A DNA stretch of 31,640 nt from DASUBV01 sp035763085 (GTDB taxonomy: Bacteria; Actinomycetota; Actinomycetes; Streptosporangiales; Streptosporangiaceae): the NCBI GenBank assembly GCA_035763085.1, contig DASUBV010000065.1, forward strand, positions 1-31,640, in the 5' to 3' direction. The notes under the pieces are model-generated. The model saw only the letters and a program-made list of their open reading frames with translations. It made no database searches and had not been told where the DNA came from. This document shows, one piece after another, positions 23,872 to 30,265 of the stretch (the stretch's first letter is position 1; each line of letters begins with the position of its first letter). The translations under genes were made by a program, and so were the position numbers.

Positions 23872-24615
23872 TCAGGGCGAGGACACCTCAAGCTCGAACT
23901 TGAAGCTGTCGCCCCGGTACACGGCTACGTAGTACTCGAACAGCACGCCCTCGGCCGAGCGCGTCACGCTCTCGATCCGCAGCGCCGGCTGGCCCGCCGG
24001 GGCGCCCAGGTGCCGGGCGTCCTCGGCGCTCAGCGTGGTCGCGTCGATCGCGCGGTGCCCGGTGGCCGGCCGGACGCCGTAGGACTCGTCCAGCACCTGG
24101 TACAGCGAGCGGTCGGTCATGTCTATCTCGGCCAGGCCGGGAAACAGCCGGGCTGGCAGCACTGTGCGCACGACCTGCACGGGCCGGCTGTCGACGCTGC
24201 GGACCCGGTCGAAGCGGATCACGTCCTCGCCCACGCCGATCTCGACCAGCTTGGCCAGGCTCACCCCGGACGGCTCGGTGTGCAGGTCGATTGTCTGCGA
24301 GCGCACGCCATGCCCGGCCCGCTGCATCGACTCGTAAAAGCCCAGCGAGTGCTGCACGAAGCTGGTGTTGAGAGCCCGCCCGGTGACGTAGGTGCCCTTG
24401 CCCTTAACCTTGTGCACCAGGCCCTCGTCCTCGAGCTCGCCCAGTGCCTGGCGCACCACCGTCCGGCTGACGGAGTACAGCTTGCACAGCTCCGACTCCG
24501 ACGGCAGCAAGTCCCCCTCGCCGCGGCTGGTCTCTATGTCCTTGACCAGAATCCGCTTGAGCTGCTGGTAGTACGGCTCAAAGGAGCGGACGTCAATCCC
24601 CGCAAGATCAGTCAT
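23872..24615 (-). CDS. GntR/HutC-type transcriptional regulator (UTRA domain)
   Basis: Predicted ligand-responsive repressor of this sugar locus (247 aa). The N-terminal winged helix-turn-helix is plain: YYQQLKRILVKDIETSR, then LLPSESELCKLYSVSRTVVRQAL and GLVHKVKGKGTYV (to about residue 76). The C-terminal UTRA effector-binding domain (about 90-245) includes VIRFDRVRSVDSRPVQVVRTVLPARL and ALRIESVTRSAEGVLFEYYVAVYRGD. Sugars or sugar phosphates are the usual effectors of this subfamily. The ATG at 24615 has no ribosome site but lies seven bases after a perfect TATAAT, so the message is probably leaderless. An operator half-site overlaps the start codon, consistent with autoregulation. Confidence 0.92.
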   Translation of the reverse strand: MTDLAGIDVRSFEPYYQQLKRILVKDIETSRGEGDLLPSESELCKLYSVSRTVVRQALGELEDEGLVHKVKGKGTYVTGRALNTSFVQHSLGFYESMQRAGHGVRSQTIDLHTEPSGVSLAKLVEIGVGEDVIRFDRVRSVDSRPVQVVRTVLPARLFPGLAEIDMTDRSLYQVLDESYGVRPATGHRAIDATTLSAEDARHLGAPAGQPALRIESVTRSAEGVLFEYYVAVYRGDSFKFELEVSSP

Positions 24616-24627
24616 GACAGGATTATA
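24612..24627 (-). promoter_or_regulatory. Leaderless gntR promoter with overlapping operator half-site
   Basis: TATAAT (24627-24622, - strand) is a perfect -10 box whose expected start point is the A of the gntR ATG (24615). ATCCTGTCATGA (24623-24612) matches 12 bases of the operator at 24797-24817 and contains the start codon. No -35 match is seen at 16-18 bases. Repressor bound here would block both transcription and initiation. Confidence 0.6.
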
Positions 24628-24796
24628 GGTCGGGCCGCCGGAGGCTCCCGCTGCGCGGCCGCCGGGTTCCCGGCGCGTCGCCGGTGCTGCTGCTGCTCAT
24701 CTGGCTCCCGATCATCTCGCCTGGCCAGCCCCATGACGCGGCCATCCCGTCCGCCGCCTGACCAGGCCGGACAGCCTAACCTCCGAGCATCCTACC

Positions 24797-24817
24797 ATCT
24801 TGACATCCTGTCATGAT
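24797..24817. promoter_or_regulatory. Probable GntR operator, copy 1
   Basis: A 21-bp imperfect palindrome with half-sites ATCTTGACA and TGTCATGAT around TCC; eight of nine arm positions pair. The 26 bases 24796-24821 are identical to 28040-28065. TTGACA (24800-24805) is inside it, but the -10 position reads CGTTCT, so promoter activity is doubtful. It lies 182 bases upstream of gntR and downstream of GH27. Confidence 0.65.
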
Positions 24818-24866
24818 AGGAGCGTTCTTGCTGATCCGCGATCATGAGCAAGCGGAACAGGCAACT

Positions 24867-24896
24867 CCGGGCGGGACCGCTGACAGTCCCGCCCGG
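24867..24896 (-). terminator. Terminator hairpin of the GH27 gene
   Basis: CCGGGCGGGAC (24867-24877) pairs perfectly with GTCCCGCCCGG (24886-24896): an 11-bp stem with an eight-base loop, about 78 bases beyond the GH27 stop on the - strand. It is the strongest hairpin in the window and would isolate gntR from GH27 transcription. Confidence 0.7.
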
Positions 24897-24915
24897 CGCC
24901 TGCGCGCTCTGCCGG

Positions 24916-24962
24916 GCCCGGCGCCGGTGCGCGGTGCGCGGCCCGGCGCCGGTGCGCGGTGC
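24916..24962. repeat. Tandem 22-bp GC-rich repeat downstream of GH27
   Basis: The 22 bases at 24916-24937 recur unchanged at 24941-24962, a period of 25. Each copy contains GGCGCC and GCGCGGTGC. It lies between the GH27 stop and its terminator and looks like a local duplication with no clear role. Confidence 0.6.
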
Positions 24963-24973
24963 CCCGCCCGGCC

Positions 24974-27661
24974 CTACTGGGGGGAGTCCGCCACGATGAG
25001 CCGGTCGAAGTCCGGCGCGTAGGCGCCCGGGTCGCCGAACTCGATGGTGTTGGTCCCGGCCGCCAGCGGCAGCGCCACCGTCATCGTGCCCACGGTGGAG
25101 AAGCTGCCCGTCGAGGTGAACTGCAGGTCCTGCGGGGTGCCGCCGTTCACGCTGACCTGGGCCGGCCGGCCAGAGCCGTCGCAGTAGGCGATCGTCACGT
25201 GGTAGGTGCCGGCGCTGGGCGCGGTCACGCCGGTGAAGGTCAGCGTGCCGCCCTCGCCGACGTAGCCGACCTTGCTGCCGCCTGAGCAGGTCGTGCAGTT
25301 CTGCACGACCGCCCCGCCGGCCAGCGTGTTAGCGGGCGCCTCGGCCTCATAGGAGGTGGCGCCGGCCGGCGTGGCCGCGCTGCCGCTGGTGGTCAGGCCG
25401 TCGAAGACGGCCTGGGCCGGCGACCCCGTCGCGTGCGAGGTCACGAACAGCCCGGCATCCTGGGTCGCGTTCTGGCCCGGCACGGTCGCGCTGCCGACGG
25501 TCAGCCAGTCCGACCCGTCATAGGAGTAGTAGCCGGTGTAGCTGGACCCGTCACGGACCAGTTCCAGCCACACGGGCGTGCTCTCGGGGATGGTGCCGTT
25601 CGCCGGCTTGACCGAGTTGATGTTGTTGCCGCCGTTGGAGTCCCACTCCATCTGGATGCCGCCGGACGGGGAGGCGAACAAGATCACTCCCTCCGGTGAC
25701 GTCCCGGACCCGGTCATGTCATTGCGGACGATGATGCCCGCCTTGCCGTAACCGGTCAGGGCCGACACCGAGTCCAGCCTGGTCTCGACGGTGGCGGTGC
25801 TGCCCGCGGCGCCCGGCAGGTAGATCGTGCTGTAGGCATCGGTGCCGCTGTACAGGTCCGCGCCCGCGCCGGAGATGCCGAACTGCTGGCCTGACTGCGC
25901 GAACTGGGCCGGGGCGTCGGTGGCTGAGGAGTAGGTCTGGTACGGCGCCTGCACCGGCGGGCTCACCGTGACCGGCATGCTCACCGAGTCCTGCTGCGGA
26001 ACCACGGCCACCCACTGGTAGCTGGCCGTGGCGCTGAGCGTGCCGGGCTGGAATAGCGACGTCGGCGCCGGCGCGGTCACCGCGAACGTGGCCTGGGCCG
26101 TCTGGCCGCCCGCTACCGACGCGAATGTCGTCGCGGAGGTGGCCGTGACGGTCCAGCCCGGCGGTGCCGACAGGGCCAGCCGCACGTCCCGGACCGCGTC
26201 GACGCCGTTGTCGGCCAGGGTCTCCGTGACCGTGGCCGGCTGGCCGCCGATCATGGTGGCAGGCCCGGTGACTGACAGCGTCGTGGCCGGCGGGAATGCG
26301 GCGGGCTGCTGCGCCGGAGCAATCCGGAACAAGGCCACCCCGTGTGCTGCCACCGTGGCGGAAATCGCCGGCCCGCTCTCCGTCACGTCATGCGTCCACA
26401 GGTTGTTCAGCCGGTAGGCGCTGGCGGACGGCAGCCCGATCGCAGCGGCCGTGGTGGACACCACCTGCGGCCGGCTGCCGGTATTGAACAGGCCGACGAC
26501 GACGTCGCCGCTGTTCTCGGTCTTGGCGAACACCTGAGAGGTGGGCGCGGCGGAGATCCGGCTGGCGTCGATCGAGTCCTGGTCGACCGACAGGACCGCG
26601 CGGTTGGTCAGGTACGTCAGGTCCGTCGGGTCCAGGCTGGTCAGGTCGGTGCCGAGGATCAGCGGGGAGGCGGCCAGCGACCACAGGCTCATCTGGGTCT
26701 GCCGCTCGTCGGGGGTGAGCCCGTCGTTACTGCCGTTGCCGATCTCGAGCGAGTCGTAGTCGTTGAACGCGCCCGGCCCGCCGTAGGGCTGCCACTGCGC
26801 AACCTGGCTGAACCGGGACGCGATGTTGGCCCAGTCGGTGAGCGGGTAGCTGCTGCCGTTGCTCTCGCAGCCGTAGCACTCGATGTCGCCGCCGGTCCGC
26901 CAGCCGTTGGAGTACTGCGCCCAGGTGGACGCGTCGGCGATGGCCAGGCTGTTGGACAGCTCCAGGTGAATCGGCCGCCCGGTCTGCTGCAGCCCCGTCG
27001 ACCAGGCCTGCACGTCGCCGATGTCGCCGGCGCCGACCCCGTCGAGCTTGACGTAGTCCACGCCCCAGGAGGCGAGCTCATCGGCCCACGAGTTGATGAA
27101 CGCCTGCGCGCCGGGCTTGCTGTAGTCGATGCCCTGCATCCCGCCGCAGTTGTAGTTGTGCTCGCTGGCGCCGTCGGCGATCTGGCCGGCGGTGTAGGAG
27201 GTGCCCGCGATCGGGGTGTTCTGCGCCACCGCCTGGTCGGAGATGCCGGGCGTCACGTACAGGCCGAACTTCAGCCCGAGCGAGTGCACGTAGTCGGCGA
27301 CCACCTGAATGCCGTTCTCCGAGCCGCTGGGCGGGAACTTCGAGGAGTCGGTCACCCACAGCCCGTTGTGGTCCACGTTCGGGCCCTGGCGGCCGGGGCA
27401 CTGGTACCAGAAGTCGTCCACGTTGACGTAGTCAAAGCCCGCCTTGGCCAGGCCGCTGGTCTTCATCGCCAGCGCCTGGGCCTCGATGTTCGCCGCGGTC
27501 GGATCGTGCCGGATGAAACTCCAGCTGCTCCACCCCAGGGCGGGCGTCTGGCCCACGCCGTTGGCCTCCGCGGTCGCCGCCGGCGCGGCCGTGACGACCG
27601 CGATGGCGGCCAGCGGCACCGCCAGCGTCACGGCGCCGAGCCCGGAGATCAGCTTCCTCAT
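24974..27661 (-). CDS. Secreted GH27 glycoside hydrolase with NEW3, lectin-like and CBM35 domains
   Basis: Extracellular retaining glycosidase (895 aa), probably alpha-galactosidase or, as known in actinomycetes, beta-L-arabinopyranosidase. A Sec signal (basic MRKL, hydrophobic core, cut near ATAEANG) precedes the GH27 barrel: TPALGWSSW (39-47), YVNVDDFW, Asp207 nucleophile in DYVKLDG, Asp259 acid/base in WRTGGDIE, NDYDSLEIGN and SLAASPLILGTDL. A beta-sandwich reaches about 450. Then come a NEW3 domain (about 460-565), a concanavalin-like domain (about 575-755, with YGKAGIIVRNDM and VWLELVRDG) and a CBM35-like domain (about 770-893, YEAEAPANTLAGGA, YVGEGGTLTF). GGAG before the ATG at 27661 is the ribosome site. 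It should release the sugar taken up by the divergent ABC importer. Confidence 0.92.
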   Translation of the reverse strand: MRKLISGLGAVTLAVPLAAIAVVTAAPAATAEANGVGQTPALGWSSWSFIRHDPTAANIEAQALAMKTSGLAKAGFDYVNVDDFWYQCPGRQGPNVDHNGLWVTDSSKFPPSGSENGIQVVADYVHSLGLKFGLYVTPGISDQAVAQNTPIAGTSYTAGQIADGASEHNYNCGGMQGIDYSKPGAQAFINSWADELASWGVDYVKLDGVGAGDIGDVQAWSTGLQQTGRPIHLELSNSLAIADASTWAQYSNGWRTGGDIECYGCESNGSSYPLTDWANIASRFSQVAQWQPYGGPGAFNDYDSLEIGNGSNDGLTPDERQTQMSLWSLAASPLILGTDLTSLDPTDLTYLTNRAVLSVDQDSIDASRISAAPTSQVFAKTENSGDVVVGLFNTGSRPQVVSTTAAAIGLPSASAYRLNNLWTHDVTESGPAISATVAAHGVALFRIAPAQQPAAFPPATTLSVTGPATMIGGQPATVTETLADNGVDAVRDVRLALSAPPGWTVTATSATTFASVAGGQTAQATFAVTAPAPTSLFQPGTLSATASYQWVAVVPQQDSVSMPVTVSPPVQAPYQTYSSATDAPAQFAQSGQQFGISGAGADLYSGTDAYSTIYLPGAAGSTATVETRLDSVSALTGYGKAGIIVRNDMTGSGTSPEGVILFASPSGGIQMEWDSNGGNNINSVKPANGTIPESTPVWLELVRDGSSYTGYYSYDGSDWLTVGSATVPGQNATQDAGLFVTSHATGSPAQAVFDGLTTSGSAATPAGATSYEAEAPANTLAGGAVVQNCTTCSGGSKVGYVGEGGTLTFTGVTAPSAGTYHVTIAYCDGSGRPAQVSVNGGTPQDLQFTSTGSFSTVGTMTVALPLAAGTNTIEFGDPGAYAPDFDRLIVADSPQ

Positions 27662-27740
27662 GCCTGCTCCTCAGCTGCCCGCGTTCGAGCCAGAAGCAAC
27701 GCGATCACCCGAACTCGAACACAAAACGACAGAACCGCCC

Positions 27741-27771
27741 TCATTAACCTCCCACTGTCTGCGGGCGTCAA
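27741..27771 (-). promoter_or_regulatory. Candidate GH27 promoter
   Basis: On the - strand TTGACG (27771-27766) is followed after 18 bases by TTAATG (27747-27742), or after 19 by TAATGA. This places the start near 27735 and gives a leader of about 75 bases before the GH27 ATG. Confidence 0.4.
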
Positions 27772-27927
27772 GAGGGCGCAGGCGAAGGCGCAAGGTCTCC
27801 GTCAAGCGGCAGGATGCGCGACAAAGCGGGCAGCAGTGACGTCTTGACATGCCCGTGACGCCGGATATCTACTGTTCGTAAGCGTGTCCGAATTTGTTGG
27901 ATTCGCCGTGTGCGCCGAGGGCCGTTC

Positions 27928-27942
27928 CCTGTTGCTAACAGG
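27928..27942. promoter_or_regulatory. Perfect palindrome CCTGTT-GCT-AACAGG
   Basis: Arms of six bases are perfectly complementary around GCT. The size and symmetry suit a dimeric regulator. It differs from the GntR operator, so a second regulator is possible. Confidence 0.4.
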
Positions 27943-27955
27943 CCGCCGCCGGCCA

Positions 27956-27981
27956 CTCGCGGGTGTCCGGGTGTCCGCGAG
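27956..27981. repeat. Inverted repeat CTCGCGG/CCGCGAG
   Basis: Seven-bp perfect arms (27956-27962, 27975-27981) flank a loop carrying the direct repeat GGGTGTCC. Role unclear; it could form a hairpin in a transcript started near 27880. Confidence 0.4.
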
Positions 27982-28001
27982 CTGGTCACTGTGCGTGCTT
28001 T

Positions 28002-28020
28002 TCGTCACGGTCTGTGACGA
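28002..28020. promoter_or_regulatory. Perfect palindrome TCGTCAC-N5-GTGACGA
   Basis: Seven-base arms (28002-28008, 28014-28020) are perfectly complementary around GGTCT. It lies 24 bases upstream of the -35 box of the importer promoter, a typical activator position. Confidence 0.45.
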
Positions 28021-28039
28021 CATTCAGCTAACATCCTGA

Positions 28040-28072
28040 CATCTTGACATCCTGTCATGATAGGAATACGTT
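28040..28072 (+). promoter_or_regulatory. Sugar importer promoter with embedded operator, copy 2
   Basis: TTGACA (28044-28049) and TACGTT (28067-28072) are separated by 17 bases, giving a strong promoter with a start near 28079. The 21-bp imperfect palindrome 28041-28061 covers the -35 box and most of the spacer, so a bound repressor would exclude polymerase. Upstream the unit ACATCCTG / ACATCTTG / ACATCCTG repeats every eight bases (28031-28054). Confidence 0.75.
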
Positions 28073-28192
28073 TACCGGCACCAGCAGTACGGCGGCAGTG
28101 CAGCCTCTGGTCGTGCGGCAGCTGCGGTGCGCAGAGCACCGGCCCGGCCAGAGACGGCGCGGTCGCTCCTGCCTGGCCGAGCCGACGACCTC

Positions 28193-29191
28193 ATGGGGGC
28201 GCCCGTGACCAGACTGGAAGCCCCCGCCGCCCTGACCGGCCGGTCTCCGGCCGGGAAGCGCAGGAAACAAGGCGGCCTCATCGGGGAGACCAGCGGCAGT
28301 CACGTCGGCAAGTCGGGATTCCGGGCTTTCCTGGGTGCCCTGCCGTTCATCACGCCGAGCTTCATCGGCGTGGCGGTGTTCCTGGTCATCCCGGTCATCG
28401 TGCTGTTCGTGATCAGCTTCCTGAACTGGAACCTGCTCAGCCCGGCGACGCTGGCCGGGTTCACCAACTACCTCAACATTTTCCGCTTCGACGACGCGGC
28501 CCACTCCCTCGGCCGCACGTTCTACTACGTGCTGCTGAACATCCCGCTGCAGACCGTCGTGGCGCTGGCCCTGGCGGTGATGCTCAACAGCAAGCGCCGC
28601 GGCATGGGCATCTACCGGATCCTGTACGTCGCCCCGTACCTGTCCACGCCCGTGGCCACCGCGGTGATCTGGTACTGGGTTTTCGACCCCAAGCTCGGCG
28701 CGGTCAACGCCCTGCTCTCCAACATCGGCATCACCGGCCCGCAGTGGCTGTCCTCGCCGGCGTGGGCGATGCCCGTGGTGGCGTTCGTCAACATCTGGCA
28801 GTACGTCGGCTACAACATGCTGTTCTTCCTGGCCGGCCTGCAGGCCATCCCGAAGGCCCTGTATGAGGCGGCCGAGATCGACGGAGCCGGCCCGATCCGC
28901 CAGTTCTTCCGGATCAGCCTGCCGCTGCTCAACTCCACGATGCTGTTCGTCCTGGTCACCGGCGTCATCGGGTCGTTCCAGGTCTTCGACACCTTGTACG
29001 TGCTCACTCAGGGCGGCCCCGGCAACTCCACCGAGGTGCTCAATCTGAAGATTTACCAGGTCGCGTTCACAGACTTCCGGCTCGGGGAGGCCGCCGCCAT
29101 GTCGGTGCTCTTGTTCGGCGTGATCCTGATCTTCAGCATCGGGCAGTTCCTGTTCTTCAGGAACCGGACGACCTACGAGTACTCAGCATGA
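28193..29191 (+). CDS. Carbohydrate ABC transporter permease 1 (MalF/UgpA type)
   Basis: Inner-membrane subunit of a CUT1-family sugar importer (332 aa from ATG 28193). A basic N-terminus (GKRRKQGG) precedes six predicted helices, starting FITPSFIGVAVFLVIPVIVLF. The EAA coupling loop EAAEIDGAGPIRQFFRISLPLL contacts the ATPase, and TQGGPGNSTEVLNLKIY is the usual MalF-type signature near the end. GTG at 28205 with GGGGG before it is an alternative start. No ATPase gene is in the window; actinomycete CUT1 importers often share one ATPase (MsiK) encoded elsewhere. The stop overlaps the start of a 34-codon frame as ATGA. Confidence 0.91.
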   Translation: MGAPVTRLEAPAALTGRSPAGKRRKQGGLIGETSGSHVGKSGFRAFLGALPFITPSFIGVAVFLVIPVIVLFVISFLNWNLLSPATLAGFTNYLNIFRFDDAAHSLGRTFYYVLLNIPLQTVVALALAVMLNSKRRGMGIYRILYVAPYLSTPVATAVIWYWVFDPKLGAVNALLSNIGITGPQWLSSPAWAMPVVAFVNIWQYVGYNMLFFLAGLQAIPKALYEAAEIDGAGPIRQFFRISLPLLNSTMLFVLVTGVIGSFQVFDTLYVLTQGGPGNSTEVLNLKIYQVAFTDFRLGEAAAMSVLLFGVILIFSIGQFLFFRNRTTYEYSA

Positions 29192-29301
29192 GCGCGGCGG
29201 AGGGGCGCGGCGCCGCCTGGCCTGAGGAGCGCAGCGACGAGGGAAGGCGGTGCCTTCGGGCGCCCCGGAGCCGAGCGGGAGACTCAGCATGAGCGCGGCG
29301 G
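29181..29301 (+). repeat. 20-bp direct repeat flanking a short insertion between permease genes
   Basis: ACTCAGCATGAGCGCGGCGG occurs at 29181-29200 and again at 29282-29301, a shift of 101 bases. The segment between carries GAGGAGCGCAGCGACGAG and a hairpin GGTGCC-TTCG-GGCGCC (29249-29264) with a stable UUCG tetraloop. Both copies contain the ATGA junction of the two permease genes, so the insert appears to have duplicated an ancestral permease stop/start overlap. Confidence 0.8.
29188..29292 (+). CDS. 34-codon relay ORF between the permease genes
   Basis: A short frame starting at the ATG in the first repeat copy (overlapping the permease 1 stop as ATGA) and ending at the TGA in the second copy (overlapping the permease 2 start as ATGA). 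The product, beginning MSAAEGRGAAWPEERSDEGR, is charged and of no recognised family. Its first four codons equal those of permease 2. It is probably a by-product of the 101-base insertion. It would keep ribosomes moving from permease 1 to permease 2 and so preserve coupling. Whether the peptide itself matters is unknown. Confidence 0.4.
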   Translation: MSAAEGRGAAWPEERSDEGRRCLRAPRSRAGDSA

Positions 29302-30179
29302 TGGAAAGCCGGACGGCGACGCGGCGGGCCGGGGAGGCCTCCAGCGGCCTGTCGGCCAGTGGCCGGGCGGTGCGGATCGGCCTGCTCTACCTGATCCTGA
29401 CCGTGATGGCCCTGGTGTTCATGGTCCCCTACATCCTGACCGTGTTCGCCGCGTTCAAGCCGATCAGCCACATCTTCAGCGAGCCGGCCTGGATCCCGCC
29501 GCACTCGCTGTTCCTGTCCAACTTCCGCTACGACTTCGTCAGCGGCAACTTCCTGCGCTACCTGGGCAACACCGCGCTGGTGACCTGCGTGCTGACCGCG
29601 GGCCAGGTGGCCTTCTCCATCATGGGCGCCTACGCCTTTGCCCGGCTGAGCTTCCCCGGCCGGGACAAGATCTTCTGGCTCTACCTGATGACGCTGATGG
29701 TGCCCAACGCGGTCACGATCATCCCGCTGTACGCGATGATGCGCGAGGCTCACCTGCTCAACACCTACTGGGCGATCTTCCTGCCCTACGTGCTCGGCGC
29801 GCCGTACACCATTTTCCTGATGCGGCAGTTCTTCCGGAACATCCCGCAGGAGGTGATCGACGCGGCCCGCGTCGACGGCTGCTCCGAATGGCGCATCCTG
29901 GCCCGGATCGTCGTGCCGCTGTCCAAGCCGGTCATCGTGACGGCGACGCTGATCGCCTTCGTGTTCGGCTGGAACAACTTCCTGTGGCCGCTGATCGTGA
30001 CCAACTCGCCGAGCCACTACGTGCTCACCATCGGCCTGGCTAACTTCCAGTCGAACATGAACTCCCAGTGGAACTACTCACTGGCCGCATCGGTCATCAC
30101 CCTGCTGCCGCTGGCCATCATCTTCGGCGTCTTCCAGCGGCACATCATCCGGTCGATCTCGATTACCCAGATTCGCTAG
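29289..30179 (+). CDS. Carbohydrate ABC transporter permease 2 (MalG/UgpE type)
   Basis: Second membrane subunit of the CUT1 sugar importer (296 aa). Six helices are predicted, the first LLYLILTVMALVFMVPYILTVFAAFKP with the MalG-like PY..FKP ending. NFRYDFV...YLGNTALVT follows, and the EAA loop is EVIDAARVDGCSEWRILARIVVPLSKP. The C-terminus ends QRHIIRSISITQIR, close to the typical KGLTxGAVKG region but diverged. ATG at 29289 is preferred over the in-frame GTG at 29250 because GGGAG sits eight bases before it and the next residues (MSAAVES) mirror the duplicated start. The binding protein gene follows after 86 bases. Confidence 0.92.
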   Translation: MSAAVESRTATRRAGEASSGLSASGRAVRIGLLYLILTVMALVFMVPYILTVFAAFKPISHIFSEPAWIPPHSLFLSNFRYDFVSGNFLRYLGNTALVTCVLTAGQVAFSIMGAYAFARLSFPGRDKIFWLYLMTLMVPNAVTIIPLYAMMREAHLLNTYWAIFLPYVLGAPYTIFLMRQFFRNIPQEVIDAARVDGCSEWRILARIVVPLSKPVIVTATLIAFVFGWNNFLWPLIVTNSPSHYVLTIGLANFQSNMNSQWNYSLAASVITLLPLAIIFGVFQRHIIRSISITQIR

Positions 30180-30265
30180 CCAGCCGCGCTGGCCCTGGCT
30201 CGATGCAGCACGGGAAAGGAGCACGGGCTTATCTCCGAACCTCAGTAACGCGCGAAGGATGGATT

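Larger units (their letters stand above)
24616..24973. other. Intergenic region between gntR and the GH27 gene
   Basis: No gene is supported here. The 358 bases contain, in order, the gntR -10 box, an isolated full copy of the operator with the -35-like TTGACA (24797-24817), a strong terminator hairpin (24867-24896) and two copies of a 22-bp GC-rich repeat (24916-24962). A 69-codon + strand frame from 24813 lacks coding character and runs into the opposite gene. Confidence 0.6.
27662..28192. other. Divergent regulatory region between GH27 and the sugar importer
   Basis: No gene is supported in these 531 bases, yet they are dense in signals. They include the GH27 promoter (27741-27771), a possible + promoter TTGACA (27844-27849) with TATCTA (27866-27871, spacer 16), a CGAAT/ATTCG palindrome (27889-27905), perfect palindromes at 27928-27942 and 28002-28020, a seven-bp hairpin (27956-27981), and the operator-promoter at 28040-28072. 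TCTTGACAT at 27842-27850 equals a left operator half-site. Confidence 0.65.

Noticed and set aside
24916..24962. GC-rich tandem repeat as a terminator on its own
   Set aside because: The copies are direct repeats; the perfect 11-bp hairpin at 24867-24896 is a better terminator.
24813..25022. 69-codon + strand frame starting inside the operator
   Set aside because: No ribosome site, low-complexity product, runs over the GC repeat and into the GH27 3' end.
26342..27847. 501-codon + strand frame opposite GH27
   Set aside because: Antisense shadow. The catalytic motifs and signal peptide are on the - strand.
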